From an uncultured Clostridium sp. (lineage in GTDB: Bacteria; Bacillota; Clostridia; Lachnospirales; Lachnospiraceae): 64,000 nucleotides of DNA. Position numbers and translations under genes: made by a program. How positions within the stretch are numbered: position 1 is the first letter of the stretch; each line of letters starts with the position of its first letter. Shown in pieces: positions 51,639 through 61,481 of the stretch. The stretch covers positions 1 to 64,000 of the forward strand of contig UQBG01000010.1 of the NCBI GenBank assembly GCA_900539185.1, in the 5' to 3' direction. Under the pieces are notes generated by a model, which saw nothing but the letters and a program-made list of their open reading frames with translations, was not told the DNA's origin and searched no databases.

Positions 51639-53609
51639 ATGAACGAAAACAATTCAGATAACCGAAAGCCGGGAGGCTCCTGGAAACCGCTGGTGGTCAT
51701 GTTGATTATTTCTGTTGTGCTGACACTGCTGTTCTGGGGAACACTGCAGAGATATAAGCAGGGAACAGTAGAGGAGATAAAATACAGCCAGTTTATGGAT
51801 ATGCTGGAGAATGATGAAATAGAATCGATTGAGATATCGGAGAATTCGATTATCATTCATCCCAAAGAAGTGGATGGAGGACATTCGCTCCAGAAGGTGA
51901 CCTATACGACGGTTCGGGTATACGATATTTATTTGATTGATAAACTGGAATCGGCCGGGATCGAATATGAAGAGGCGAGGGATACCTCGAATGCATGGTG
52001 GCTGAATGTGCTGCAGTTCTTGCTGATGCTGGGACTGATTTATCTGGTGATGTCATTATTCATGCGTATATTAGCAAAGAATGGCATGATGGGTGGCGTC
52101 GGAAAGTCAAAAGCAAAGGTATATGTAGAGAAGAAAACCGGAGTGACGTTTGCGGATGTGGCAGGTCAGGAGGAGGCGAAGGAATCTCTGGTAGAGATGG
52201 TAGACTTCCTTCATAATCCAAAGAAGTATCTGGAGATCGGGGCGAAGCTTCCAAAAGGAGCATTGCTGGTAGGACCTCCGGGAACCGGTAAAACGCTGTT
52301 GGCGAAAGCGGTGGCCGGTGAGGCAAATGTACCGTTCTTTTCCATGTCGGGTTCGGATTTTGTTGAGATGTATGTAGGTGTGGGCGCATCCCGTGTCCGG
52401 GATCTGTTCAAAGAAGCAAATGCTATGGCACCTTGTATTATATTTATTGATGAAATAGATGCGATCGGCAGAAGTCGTGATACCGCGGGACATGGTGGAG
52501 ACTCTGAACGAGAGCAGACATTAAATCAGTTATTGTCGGAGATGGATGGCTTTGATACGTCAAAGGGTATTGTGATTCTGGCAGCAACGAACCGACCGGA
52601 GGTGCTGGATAAGGCATTGCTGCGGCCGGGACGATTTGATCGGAGAGTTATCGTAGAAAAACCGGATCTGAAGGGACGTATTGATACGCTGAAGGTACAT
52701 TCCAAGGATGTAAAAATGGATGAAACGGTAGACTTTGAAGAACTGGCATTGGCAACATCAGGAGCCGTAGGTGCGGATCTGGCTAATATTATCAACGAGG
52801 CGGCACTGGCAGCGGTAAAGGCCGGGCGGCAGTATGTCAATCAGAAGGATTTGTTCGAATCAGTTGAAGTTGTATTTGCCGGTAAGGAAAAGAAGGATCG
52901 GATCCTGAGTGAGAAAGAGAAGCGGGTTGTAGCATATCATGAGATCGGTCATGCTATGATCATAGCACTGCAGAAGCATACCGAGCCGGTACAGAAGATC
53001 ACCATCATACCGAGAACGATGGGAGCACTGGGTTATGTTATGCAGGTGCCGGAAGAAGAGAAGTATCTGAATACGAAAGCGGAGATGCTGGCAGATCTGG
53101 TGACGGCACTGGGTGGTCGGGCTGCAGAGGAATTAAAGTTTGATTCCGTTACGACAGGCGCTTCCAATGATATTGAACAGGCAACGGCAAAGGCAAGGGC
53201 GATGATTACGCTCTATGGTATGTCCGATAAGTTTGGTATGGTAGCATTAGAATCGACCCAGAATCGTTATCTGGATGGCAGACGGGTTTTGAACTGTTCG
53301 GAAGAAACGGCGACCGAGATCGATAAAGAAGTCCAGAAGATGTTGAAAAAGGCGTATAAGCAGGCTTACCGCATGCTTAAGGAGAATGAACAGGTTCTGG
53401 ATAAGCTGGCAGAATATCTGATTGAGAAGGAAACCATTACCGGTAAGGAATTCATGGAGATCTTTAACCGGGAGAAGAACATTATGGCTGAGGAGAATGT
53501 GGAAACATCCGAGGAGGTTCATCCGGTATCTGTTGAAGAGACAGAGCAGGCGGAGAGTTCCTATGTAAAAGATGTCAACTGGGAAGATTCGGATAAGAGG
53601 GAAGAATAA
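51639..53609 (+). CDS. ftsH: ATP-dependent zinc metalloprotease FtsH
   Basis: A 656-residue membrane protease: an N-terminal span (VVMLIISVVLTLLFWGT), an outside domain, a second span (LNVLQFLLMLGLIYLVMSLFM), AAA+ module with GPPGTGKTLLAKAVAGEA, pore loop FVEMYVG, IIFIDEIDAIG and ATNRPEVLDKALLRPGRFDR, then the M41 zinc site HEIGHAM and the third ligand Asp in the EQATAKAR region. It destroys misfolded membrane and regulatory proteins. The start at 51639 follows AAGGAGG; the promoter lies just before. The acidic tail (ETEQAESS) is variable. Confidence 0.97.
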   Translation: MNENNSDNRKPGGSWKPLVVMLIISVVLTLLFWGTLQRYKQGTVEEIKYSQFMDMLENDEIESIEISENSIIIHPKEVDGGHSLQKVTYTTVRVYDIYLIDKLESAGIEYEEARDTSNAWWLNVLQFLLMLGLIYLVMSLFMRILAKNGMMGGVGKSKAKVYVEKKTGVTFADVAGQEEAKESLVEMVDFLHNPKKYLEIGAKLPKGALLVGPPGTGKTLLAKAVAGEANVPFFSMSGSDFVEMYVGVGASRVRDLFKEANAMAPCIIFIDEIDAIGRSRDTAGHGGDSEREQTLNQLLSEMDGFDTSKGIVILAATNRPEVLDKALLRPGRFDRRVIVEKPDLKGRIDTLKVHSKDVKMDETVDFEELALATSGAVGADLANIINEAALAAVKAGRQYVNQKDLFESVEVVFAGKEKKDRILSEKEKRVVAYHEIGHAMIIALQKHTEPVQKITIIPRTMGALGYVMQVPEEEKYLNTKAEMLADLVTALGGRAAEELKFDSVTTGASNDIEQATAKARAMITLYGMSDKFGMVALESTQNRYLDGRRVLNCSEETATEIDKEVQKMLKKAYKQAYRMLKENEQVLDKLAEYLIEKETITGKEFMEIFNREKNIMAEENVETSEEVHPVSVEETEQAESSYVKDVNWEDSDKREE

Positions 53610-53613
53610 AAGT

Positions 53614-53651
53614 AAGTCCGTAGATCGAAATAAGATCTACGGACTTCTTTT
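53614..53651 (+). terminator. ftsH terminator
   Basis: AAGTCCGTAGATC (53614-53626)/GATCTACGGACTT (53634-53646), perfect 13-bp stem, followed by CTTTTTG. Confidence 0.92.
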
Positions 53652-53676
53652 TGAAATCATATCAACCCGGTATACT

Positions 53677-54543
53677 CTAACGGGTTTCTCCTAAGAAGAA
53701 GAGTGCAACTGTACCCGGACCGGAATGTGCACCGATCGTACAGCCGACGTAATTGATCAGAAACGCATGGATGTCAAAGCGTTCTTCGATTAACTGTTTC
53801 ACATATTCCGCATCCTCCGGACAGTCACCGTGGCTGATAAATATAATCGGGTTCTTGTAGTCCCCCATCGTCTTTTCCATGTTATCAACCAGAGCGGCTA
53901 AAGACCGCTTCCGTCCACGGATCTTAGAAATATTGATCAGGTGACCTTCGTTATCAACATGAAGGACCGGTTTGATATTTGCAAGCGTTCCCAGAATGGC
54001 AGTCGCCTTGCTGACGCGTCCGCCTCTGTGTAAGTGGAAGAGATCATCCACAGTAAACTGATGACATACATGAAGCTTTAACTGTTCTACATACTCGGCC
54101 ACTTCTTCAAGGGTCGCGCCTTCTTCCTTTTTCTTACATGCATAGTAAACTAAAAGTCCCTGCCCTAATGATGCACACAGGGAATCTATGACAATAATCT
54201 TAGAGTCTGGATACTCTTCCAGCATTTCCTGTGCAGTAACAGCTGTATTGTTATAGCTGGAGCTGAGCCCGGATGAAAAACTGATATGCAGGATATCATA
54301 GCCGTCCGCTATATTTTTTGCAAAGCTTTCGCGGATATATTCCGGATTGCTGGCCATAGTAGTCGGCATCTCACCGTTTCTCATTTTTTCATAAAATTCA
54401 TGCTCGGATAAGGTATGATCCAAAGCATTATAGGTCTGATCACCCATCAGATAATAAAGTGGATGAAGAGACAAATGATGTTCCTCTATAAAGCTGGCAG
54501 GAAGGTCTGCCATGCAGTCTGTGGAAATGATGTATGGTTTCAT
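53677..54543 (-). CDS. DegV-family fatty-acid-binding protein
   Basis: A 288-residue DegV protein: IISTDCMADLPASFIEEHHLSLHPL, TTMASNPEYIRESFA, FSSGLSSSYNN (ligand-carboxylate site), VIDSLCASLGQGLLV and the His/Arg segment FHLHRGGRVSKATA. Relatives (FakB) present fatty acids to the kinase FakA. The start at 54543 follows GAGGTG. It is in a divergent position with uvrC. No fakA is in the window. Confidence 0.92.
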   Translation of the reverse strand: MKPYIISTDCMADLPASFIEEHHLSLHPLYYLMGDQTYNALDHTLSEHEFYEKMRNGEMPTTMASNPEYIRESFAKNIADGYDILHISFSSGLSSSYNNTAVTAQEMLEEYPDSKIIVIDSLCASLGQGLLVYYACKKKEEGATLEEVAEYVEQLKLHVCHQFTVDDLFHLHRGGRVSKATAILGTLANIKPVLHVDNEGHLINISKIRGRKRSLAALVDNMEKTMGDYKNPIIFISHGDCPEDAEYVKQLIEERFDIHAFLINYVGCTIGAHSGPGTVALFFLGETR

Positions 54544-54606
54544 AATATGCAACACCTCGCAGTTCATAAGTTCTAAATGGTTTTCAATACCTGTTCATCT
54601 AGTAAT

Positions 54607-54635
54607 ATTCTATACTGAATCGGTTGAAATATCAA
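54607..54635 (-). promoter_or_regulatory. Promoter of the DegV gene
   Basis: On the minus strand TTGATA (54630-54635), 17-nt spacer, TAGAAT (54607-54612). Confidence 0.65.
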
Positions 54636-54651
54636 TGAAAAAAGCACATAC

Positions 54652-54680
54652 TTTAAAAAGTGTGGAAATCATCGTATACT
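54652..54680 (+). promoter_or_regulatory. uvrC promoter
   Basis: TTTAAA (54652-54657), 17-nt spacer, TATACT (54675-54680), 25 nt before uvrC. No LexA-type box was recognised. Confidence 0.5.
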
Positions 54681-54705
54681 AAAAGAAAAAAGAAGGGTAT
54701 GCCGC

Positions 54706-56622
54706 ATGAAGGATTTTAATATAGAAGAAGAACTGAAAAAGCTGCCGGAACAGCCGGGCGTATATCTGATGCACAGTGCAACGGATGAGATCATATATGT
54801 CGGGAAAGCAATCAATCTGAAGAATCGGGTGCGTCAGTACTTTCAGTCCGGACGGAACCGTTCTCCGAAGATTGAAAAAATGATCACGCTGATCCGGTAT
54901 TTTGAGTATATCGTGACCGATTCCGAACTGGAAGCACTGGTATTGGAAAATAACCTGATTAAAGAGTATGCCCCAAAGTACAATACCATGTTGACGGATG
55001 ATAAAACCTATCCGTTTATAAAGGTGACAGTTGGAGAGTCCTATCCCAGAATTCTGCTGACCCGGCAGATGAAACGGGATGGGGCAAGGTATTTCGGTCC
55101 ATTTACCAGTGCCGGAGCGGTGCGGGATACCATTGATTTGCTGCAAAAACTGTATCATATCCGTACCTGCAGTCGGAAGCTGCCGAAGGAAACCGGACAG
55201 GAGCGGCCGTGTCTGTATTACCAGATGAAGCAGTGTCCGGCACCCTGTCAGGGGTATATATCAGAAGAAGATTATCGGCAGTCGGTTCAGGACGTGTTGG
55301 AGTTCCTGAACGGGAATACCAGACCGGTTGTTATGCAGCTGGAAGAGAAGATGCAGGCAGCGGCAGCAGAGTTTGAGTTTGAGCAGGCTGCACAGTACCG
55401 GGATTTGATCGATAGTATCCAGCACATTGCCGGAAAGCAGCGGATCACAAATCCGAACTCCGTAACGGCGGATCGGGATGTAGTTGCCATGGCGGTACAG
55501 AATGGCGAGGCGGTGGTTGCGATATTTTTTATCCGGAACGGGAAGCTTCTGGGACGGGAGCATTTTCATATGACCGGGGTGGAGGAACAGCAGCCGGGAG
55601 ATACAATGACGGCATTTGTGAAACAGTATTATGCGGGAACCCCGTATATTCCGGGGGAACTGCTGCTGGAGACAGAGATTGAGGAGAAAGAACTGCTGGA
55701 ACGATGGCTGTCCCAAAAGCGGGAACAGCGCGTGCATATAAAGACTCCGCAAAAGGGGGAGAAGCAGAAGCTGATCGAGCTGGCAAAGGAAAATGCAGTC
55801 ATGGTGCTGCATCAGGATCTGGAGAAGCTGAAACGGGAGGAGGCCAGAACCATAGGAGCCGCCCGGGAGATCGCACAATTGATCGGGATCGAAAAAGCAG
55901 ACCGGATCGAGGCTTATGATATATCGAATACCAGCGGTGTGAACGCAGTGGCGTCTATGGTGGTGTTTGAACAGGGAAAGGCAAAACGAAGTGACTATCG
56001 GAAGTTTCGGCTGCGAACGGTTATCGGTCCGGATGATTATAAGAGCATGGAGGAAACATTGACCCGCCGGTTTCAGCATGGGAAGGAAGAACAGCAGCAG
56101 ATACTGGATCAGAAGCTGGAACAGGAAATGGGGAGCTTTAACCGGTTCCCGGATCTGATCATGATGGATGGTGGACGCGGACAGGTGAATGTAGCACTTC
56201 GTGTATTGGAAAAACTGCAGCTTTCGATTCCGGTCTGTGGTATGGTAAAGGATGATAATCATAGAACCAGAGGACTGTATTATAATAATCGGGAGATTGC
56301 ATTTCCGCCAAAGAATGAGGCGTTCGATCTGATTACACGGATTCAGGATGAGGCACACCGATTTGCAATCGAGTATCATAAGCTATTGCGGGGTAAAGCA
56401 CAGGTGCGATCGATATTGGATGATATTTCCGGGATCGGACCGAGTCGCAGAAAGGCATTGGTTCAGCAGTTTAAAACCATTGAGGCGATCCGAAACGCAA
56501 CGATCGAAGAACTTCAGCAGACACCGGGGATGAATCGGTCTGTAGCAGCATCGGTGTATGATTTTTTTCATAAAGAGAAGGGTGAAGAGAATTTAACTAA
56601 TGCAGGAACACAGAATGTGTGA
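54706..56622 (+). CDS. uvrC: Excinuclease ABC subunit C
   Basis: A 638-residue nuclease: GIY-YIG domain (GVYLMHSATDEIIYVGKAINLKNRVRQYF), four cysteines near 155-190 (HIRTCSRKLP, CLYYQMKQCPAPCQGYI), the UVR helix pair (about 200-235), the RNase H-like domain (EAYDISNTSGVNAVASMVVF, LIMMDGGRGQVN) and a C-terminal double HhH (ISGIGPSRRKALVQQF, TPGMNRSVAASVYDFF). It makes the dual cuts in nucleotide-excision repair. hprK follows after 45 nt, possibly on the same transcript. Confidence 0.97.
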   Translation: MKDFNIEEELKKLPEQPGVYLMHSATDEIIYVGKAINLKNRVRQYFQSGRNRSPKIEKMITLIRYFEYIVTDSELEALVLENNLIKEYAPKYNTMLTDDKTYPFIKVTVGESYPRILLTRQMKRDGARYFGPFTSAGAVRDTIDLLQKLYHIRTCSRKLPKETGQERPCLYYQMKQCPAPCQGYISEEDYRQSVQDVLEFLNGNTRPVVMQLEEKMQAAAAEFEFEQAAQYRDLIDSIQHIAGKQRITNPNSVTADRDVVAMAVQNGEAVVAIFFIRNGKLLGREHFHMTGVEEQQPGDTMTAFVKQYYAGTPYIPGELLLETEIEEKELLERWLSQKREQRVHIKTPQKGEKQKLIELAKENAVMVLHQDLEKLKREEARTIGAAREIAQLIGIEKADRIEAYDISNTSGVNAVASMVVFEQGKAKRSDYRKFRLRTVIGPDDYKSMEETLTRRFQHGKEEQQQILDQKLEQEMGSFNRFPDLIMMDGGRGQVNVALRVLEKLQLSIPVCGMVKDDNHRTRGLYYNNREIAFPPKNEAFDLITRIQDEAHRFAIEYHKLLRGKAQVRSILDDISGIGPSRRKALVQQFKTIEAIRNATIEELQQTPGMNRSVAASVYDFFHKEKGEENLTNAGTQNV

Positions 56623-56667
56623 TACAATATATACGTTTTATTTATTACGATCAGAAGGAGAGAGGAC

Positions 56668-57606
56668 ATGTACAAGGTTTCATTAACGAAATTAATTGAA
56701 AAACTGAATCTGGTGAATCATGTGCCGGAGATTGACACAGATAAGATCATGATTACGGATCCGGACATTAACCGCCCGGCGATCCAGTTGGCAGGGTTCT
56801 TTGAACACTTTGATGCAAATCGGATTCAGATCTGTGGAAATGTGGAGCATGCTTATATTGCAAATATGCATACCGAAGAGGAAAACAGGGAGATATTTAA
56901 AAAGCTGTTTTCTTATAAGATTCCTTGTCTGATCTTTTGCCGCGGGTTGGAACCGCATGGATTTATACTAGAACTGGCACGGGAGTACGGAGTTCCTGTG
57001 TTGACCTCTCATGCAACCACATCGTCCTTTGTGCATGAAGCTGTTCGCTGGCTGCATGTAGAGCTGGCACCCCGTATCACCATCCATGGTGTACTGGTAG
57101 ATGTATACGGTGAGGGAATCCTGATCATGGGTGAGAGCGGAATCGGCAAGAGTGAGGCCGCTTTGGAGCTGATCAAACGTGGACATCGTCTGGTATCGGA
57201 TGATGTCGTAGAGATCAAGAAGGTCAGTGCAGAGACACTGGTCGGCACAGCACCGGAGACCACCCGTCATTTTATAGAGCTTCGCGGAATCGGTATCATA
57301 GATGTTAAGACGCTGTTCGGTATCGAGTGTGTAAAGATGTCTCAGACCATAGATTTGGTGATCCAGTTGGAGGAATGGAGCAAGGATACCGAGTATGATC
57401 GCTTAGGACTGACGGATCAGTATACAGAGATTTTGGGAAATCAGGTAGTCAGTCATTCAATTCCGATCCGACCGGGACGAAACATTGCCATCATCGTAGA
57501 GTCTGCGGCCGTTAATCACAGACAGAAGAAGATGGGCTATAATGCGGCACAGGAATTATATAATCGTGTAACCGGAAATATGCAGAAACATCAGAATGAA
57601 AAGTAG
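56668..57606 (+). CDS. hprK: HPr kinase/phosphorylase
   Basis: A 312-residue enzyme. The N-terminal domain is followed by the kinase half with P-loop GESGIGKSEAALELIKRGHRLVSDD, and LRGIGIIDVKTLFGIECVK, the HprK signature. It phosphorylates or dephosphorylates the regulatory serine of HPr and Crh for catabolite control. An HPr-like gene with that serine lies 3.9 kb downstream in the same direction. AGAAGGAGAG precedes the ATG. Confidence 0.97.
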   Translation: MYKVSLTKLIEKLNLVNHVPEIDTDKIMITDPDINRPAIQLAGFFEHFDANRIQICGNVEHAYIANMHTEEENREIFKKLFSYKIPCLIFCRGLEPHGFILELAREYGVPVLTSHATTSSFVHEAVRWLHVELAPRITIHGVLVDVYGEGILIMGESGIGKSEAALELIKRGHRLVSDDVVEIKKVSAETLVGTAPETTRHFIELRGIGIIDVKTLFGIECVKMSQTIDLVIQLEEWSKDTEYDRLGLTDQYTEILGNQVVSHSIPIRPGRNIAIIVESAAVNHRQKKMGYNAAQELYNRVTGNMQKHQNEK

Positions 57607-57654
57607 AAGAAATAAAAAATAAATGCGTAATGACAGAAAAAGGAGGATATAACA

Positions 57655-58593
57655 ATGGCAAAGTATGCAGTAGGTGTAGATATCGGAGGAACAACCGTTA
57701 AGATTGGTATATTTACAGCGGAGGGTGAACTGCTGAAGAAGTGGGAGATCCCAACCAGAAAGGATGAAGGCGGATGCTATATTTTAAGTGATGTAGCGGA
57801 ATCTGTAGCAGATAAGCTGTGTGAAAGCGGAATTGCAAAGACAGATGTGGCAGGGATCGGAATGGGCGTTCCGGGACCGGTAAAGCAGGATGGAACCGTT
57901 CTGAAGTGTGTAAACTTAGGCTGGGGTATCTTCAATGTGGAAGAGGAGCTGAGTAAGCTGACCGGACTTCCGGTTAAGGCCGGAAATGACGCCAATATGG
58001 CTGCCATGGGCGAAATGTGGCAGGGCGGTGGAAAAGGCTATACAGATATCGTTATGGTAACCTTGGGTACCGGTGTTGGCGGCGGTATTATTCTCGGTGG
58101 TAAGATGTTAGCCGGAGTCAACGGTGCCGGTGGCGAGATCGGGCATATGCAGGTAAATGATGATGAAACAGAGACCTGCGGCTGTGGTAAGAAGGGCTGT
58201 CTGGAACAGTATACGTCAGCGACCGGAATCGTAAGACAGGCAAAGATCCTGTTAAATAATACGGATACTCCATCGAAGCTGAGAAATGTACAATATATAT
58301 CCGCAAAGGAGATCTTTGATGCGGCAAAGGAAGGCGATGAGCTGGCAAAGGATCTGGTAGAAGCACATGGAGAGTGTCTGGGACGGGCACTGGCACAGGT
58401 TGCCTGTGTTGTGGATCCGGAGGCATTTGTTATCGGTGGTGGTGTATCGAAGGCCGGTAAGGTATTGATCGATACGACTGCAAAGTATTTTGAGAAGTAT
58501 GCATTCCATGCATGCAGAGGTACGAAGTTTGAACTGGCAACACTGGGAAATGATGCCGGAATCTATGGTGGAGCAAAGCTGATTCTGGGATAA
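57655..58593 (+). CDS. glcK: ROK-family glucokinase
   Basis: A 312-residue sugar kinase: VGVDIGGTTVKIGIF (ATP phosphate loop), GMGVPGPVKQ, GNDANMAAMGEMW with the catalytic Asp, GTGVGGGIILGGK and the ROK zinc motif CGCGKKGCLEQYTSATG. It phosphorylates glucose, and its place next to hprK ties it to glycolytic carbon sensing. The amylase at 14956 could supply its substrate. Confidence 0.95.
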   Translation: MAKYAVGVDIGGTTVKIGIFTAEGELLKKWEIPTRKDEGGCYILSDVAESVADKLCESGIAKTDVAGIGMGVPGPVKQDGTVLKCVNLGWGIFNVEEELSKLTGLPVKAGNDANMAAMGEMWQGGGKGYTDIVMVTLGTGVGGGIILGGKMLAGVNGAGGEIGHMQVNDDETETCGCGKKGCLEQYTSATGIVRQAKILLNNTDTPSKLRNVQYISAKEIFDAAKEGDELAKDLVEAHGECLGRALAQVACVVDPEAFVIGGGVSKAGKVLIDTTAKYFEKYAFHACRGTKFELATLGNDAGIYGGAKLILG

Positions 58594-58668
58594 AATCGGA
58601 GACCGGTACATAGACTGAACAGGAATAGAAATATTAATATAAAGATTAGCAGCGTGAAAGGATAATCA

Positions 58669-59583
58669 ATGGAAGGCGACATATTAAGCAGTATAAGCGA
58701 AATCATAGATGAAAAGCGGATATTGCGAAACGAACCTATGAAGAAACATACCACATTTCGTATTGGCGGACCGGCAGATGTGCTGGTAAAGCCGGCGACG
58801 ATCACAGAGATCGAACAGGTGCTTCAGTGCTGTGAAGAACAGGCAGTTCCTTATTATGTAGTAGGAAACGGAAGCAATCTACTGGTCGGAGACGAAGGGA
58901 TCCGGGGAGTGGTTCTCCAGTTGGGAAATGACTTCTCGGAGGTAGAGGTATGTGAGGATGATACCATTTGGGTACAGGCAGGCTGTATGTTGAGTAAGGT
59001 GGCAAATCTGGCTGCAGCGCATGCACTTACAGGCATGGAATTCGCTGCAGGAATACCCGGAACGATCGGTGGTGCCGTTATGATGAATGCAGGTGCTTAT
59101 GGTGGTGAAATGAAGGATATTATCGAATGTGTCACACTGTTAACGCCGGATCGGGAGGTATTGATTCTCCCACAGGATCAGATGGAGTTTGGATATCGGG
59201 AAAGTATTGTTTCAAAGGAAAACTACATCGTTCTGGAGGCAAAGCTGCGGCTTCAAAAAGGGGAACCGGAAGCGATCGAGGCAAAGATGAAGGAGTACAG
59301 TGAGGCACGACGATCCAAACAGCCGCTGGAGTATCCGAGTGCCGGAAGTACATTCAAACGGCCGGAGGGATACTATGCAGGTAAGCTGATCATGGATGCA
59401 GGGCTGGCCGGATATCGGGTAGGAGATGCACAGGTATCCGAGAAACACTGCGGGTTTGTGATTAACTGTGGACAGGCAACAGCGAAGGATGTGACTGCAG
59501 TCATGAATGATGTGATTCATCGGGTGGCTGAGGCTTATCAGGTAGAGCTGGAGCCGGAAGTACGAAAGATCGGCGAATTCTAA
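58669..59583 (+). CDS. murB: UDP-N-acetylenolpyruvoylglucosamine reductase
   Basis: A 304-residue flavoenzyme: KKHTTFRIGGPADVLVKP, VGNGSNLLVGDEG, GIPGTIGGAVMMNAGAYGGEM (FAD site), GYRES, and PSAGSTFKRPEGYYAGKLIMDAGL with the proton-donor Ser. It makes UDP-MurNAc for peptidoglycan. It starts 75 nt after the glucokinase and ends 12 nt before rapZ. Confidence 0.96.
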   Translation: MEGDILSSISEIIDEKRILRNEPMKKHTTFRIGGPADVLVKPATITEIEQVLQCCEEQAVPYYVVGNGSNLLVGDEGIRGVVLQLGNDFSEVEVCEDDTIWVQAGCMLSKVANLAAAHALTGMEFAAGIPGTIGGAVMMNAGAYGGEMKDIIECVTLLTPDREVLILPQDQMEFGYRESIVSKENYIVLEAKLRLQKGEPEAIEAKMKEYSEARRSKQPLEYPSAGSTFKRPEGYYAGKLIMDAGLAGYRVGDAQVSEKHCGFVINCGQATAKDVTAVMNDVIHRVAEAYQVELEPEVRKIGEF

Positions 59584-59595
59584 AGAGGCGAGATT

Positions 59596-60468
59596 ATGAG
59601 ATTTGTGATAGTGACAGGCATGTCGGGAGCGGGAAAAAGTACAGCATTGAAGAATCTGGAAGACTTTGGGTACTTTTGTGTGGATAATCTTCCGGTGGAA
59701 CTGATTCCCAGATTTGCGGAGATTGCATACGATGCAGGTACGGATGTAAACAACGTAGCGATCGGTGTGGATATCCGAAGTGGGGATAGAATCGAACGAC
59801 TGGCCGGATATCTGGATGATCTGAAGACGCAGGGATATCCGTATGAGATTTTGTTTCTGGATGCTTCCGATGATGTGATTGTAAAACGCTATAAGGAAAC
59901 CAGGCGGAGTCATCCGTTGGCACGTTCCGGAAGAGTGGAAAGCGGTATCCGGAAGGAACGTCAGAAGATCGGGTTCCTGCGGGAGAGGGCCAGCTATATT
60001 ATTGATACTTCGAATCTGCTGACCAGAGAGTGCCGGAGCGAACTGGAAAAGATATTTGTAGAAAATCAGGACTATAATAATTTTATTATAACGATTGTAT
60101 CCTTTGGATTCAAATATGGAATCCCAATGGATGCAGATCTGGTGTTTGATGTACGGTTTCTGCCGAATCCTTACTATGTGCCGGAACTGAAGGCACTGAC
60201 CGGAAATGAAAAGCCGGTGCAGGATTTTGTAATGAAGGCACCGGAGGCAGGCGAGTTTCTTTCGAAGCTGGTAGATCTGATGAAGTTTCTGATTCCGAAC
60301 TATATTAAGGAAGGAAAGAATCAACTGGTTATCGGAATCGGCTGTACCGGAGGAAAGCATCGCTCCGTCACGATGGCAAATGGGCTGTATCGAAGCCTGT
60401 CTGCGGAGTACAATAGTGTACGGATCGAACATCGGGATATCGAAAAAGATGCCATAACGAAGGGGTGA
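59596..60468 (+). CDS. rapZ: RapZ-family nucleotide-binding protein
   Basis: A 290-residue P-loop protein: VIVTGMSGAGKSTALKNLEDFGYFCVDNLP, DIRSGD, RYKETRRSHPL, and the C-terminal domain with IGIGCTGGKHRSVTMANGLY. In Gram-negatives RapZ controls glmS RNA decay and in Bacillus the homologue YvcJ binds nucleotide. It normally comes before yvcK and whiA; yvcK is missing here and whiA follows after 4 nt. Confidence 0.94.
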   Translation: MRFVIVTGMSGAGKSTALKNLEDFGYFCVDNLPVELIPRFAEIAYDAGTDVNNVAIGVDIRSGDRIERLAGYLDDLKTQGYPYEILFLDASDDVIVKRYKETRRSHPLARSGRVESGIRKERQKIGFLRERASYIIDTSNLLTRECRSELEKIFVENQDYNNFIITIVSFGFKYGIPMDADLVFDVRFLPNPYYVPELKALTGNEKPVQDFVMKAPEAGEFLSKLVDLMKFLIPNYIKEGKNQLVIGIGCTGGKHRSVTMANGLYRSLSAEYNSVRIEHRDIEKDAITKG

Positions 60469-60472
60469 TCGT

Positions 60473-61399
60473 ATGTCATTTTCCTCAGAGGTAAAGGATG
60501 AACTGACACAGCATATCGCATCGGCCCGACATTGTCAGATTGCAGAACTGACCGCACTTTTACTGACTGCGGGTGAGAAGGATTCTGCGGGGATTCATTT
60601 GAAAACAGAAAACTACCGGGTGGCACATAAGGCAGGGCTTTTGATCCACCGGTTATTCGGCATTGCATGTCAGGTGCGGATCCGAACCTATATGGAGCAT
60701 AGCAGTGCAACGGTATATGATCTGTTCGTGTCGGAGAAAGAGCAGGCAGAGCGTATTTGTCAGGCGTGTAAGCTGGAGACGGACAAAGGGCTGGATCGGC
60801 TGGTTGTCCAAAAGACCTGTTGTAAACGGGCATTTTTACGAGGTATCTTTCTTACGAGCGGATCTGTGAACAATCCGGAGAAGTCTTATCATTTTGAAAT
60901 CGCATGCGATACGCTGGAAATGGCGGAAACAATACAGGAGATCATGAAGAGCTTTGAGCTGGATGCCCGTATCGTAAAACGAAAAAAGAGCCAGGTGGTA
61001 TATCTGAAGGAGGGCGCCATGATTGTTGATGCACTCAATGTAATGGAAGCCCACCGCGCACTGATGAACATGGAGAATGTGCGGATTCTGAAGGATGTAC
61101 GGAACCAGACGAACCGAAAGGTGAACTGTGATCTGGCAAATATAAACAAGACCTTGACGGCGGCAGGAAGACAACTGGAGGATATCCGATATATCGAAAG
61201 ACGAAAGGGATTCTCAGACTTAAGTGAGGGACTTCGGCAGGTGGCAGAGCTTCGTCTGCAGGAACCGGAGGTATCCCTGAAGGAGCTGGGAGAGATGTTG
61301 GATCCCCCGGTCAGCAAGTCCGGTGTAAATCATCGGCTGAAGAAGCTGTCGGAGCTGGCAGAGTCTCTGCGGGAGGCGGATGGTGTCGGGAACGGATAG
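60473..61399 (+). CDS. whiA: WhiA DNA-binding regulator
   Basis: A 308-residue protein with an N-terminal degenerate LAGLIDADG-type fold (SFSSEVKDELTQHI..AELTALLLTAG; RGIFLTSGSVNNPEKSYHFEI) and a C-terminal HTH (LRLQEPEVSLKELGEMLDPPVSKSGVNHRLKKLSELAE). It is a regulator of cell division and chromosome functions in Gram-positives. It is 4 nt from rapZ, the usual gene order except for the missing yvcK. Confidence 0.95.
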   Translation: MSFSSEVKDELTQHIASARHCQIAELTALLLTAGEKDSAGIHLKTENYRVAHKAGLLIHRLFGIACQVRIRTYMEHSSATVYDLFVSEKEQAERICQACKLETDKGLDRLVVQKTCCKRAFLRGIFLTSGSVNNPEKSYHFEIACDTLEMAETIQEIMKSFELDARIVKRKKSQVVYLKEGAMIVDALNVMEAHRALMNMENVRILKDVRNQTNRKVNCDLANINKTLTAAGRQLEDIRYIERRKGFSDLSEGLRQVAELRLQEPEVSLKELGEMLDPPVSKSGVNHRLKKLSELAESLREADGVGNG

Positions 61400-61414
61400 A
61401 AAAAGAAAGTTCAT

Positions 61415-61443
61415 TTGACAGAAACAAAATACGATGGCATAAT
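61415..61443 (+). promoter_or_regulatory. Promoter of the HPr-like gene
   Basis: TTGACA (61415-61420), 17-nt spacer, CATAAT (61438-61443), 38 nt before the ATG. It could give the HPr-like gene its own transcript. Confidence 0.6.
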
Positions 61444-61481
61444 GAAGGAAATTAGAAGTAGTATACAAGGAGAAAAGTCAT

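Noticed and set aside
55261..56379. Long open frame on the strand opposite uvrC, and similar ones opposite the amylase, pyrG and rapZ
   Set aside because: They mirror strongly coding genes, have no ribosome sites and show composition-driven His/Leu/Cys-rich proteins.
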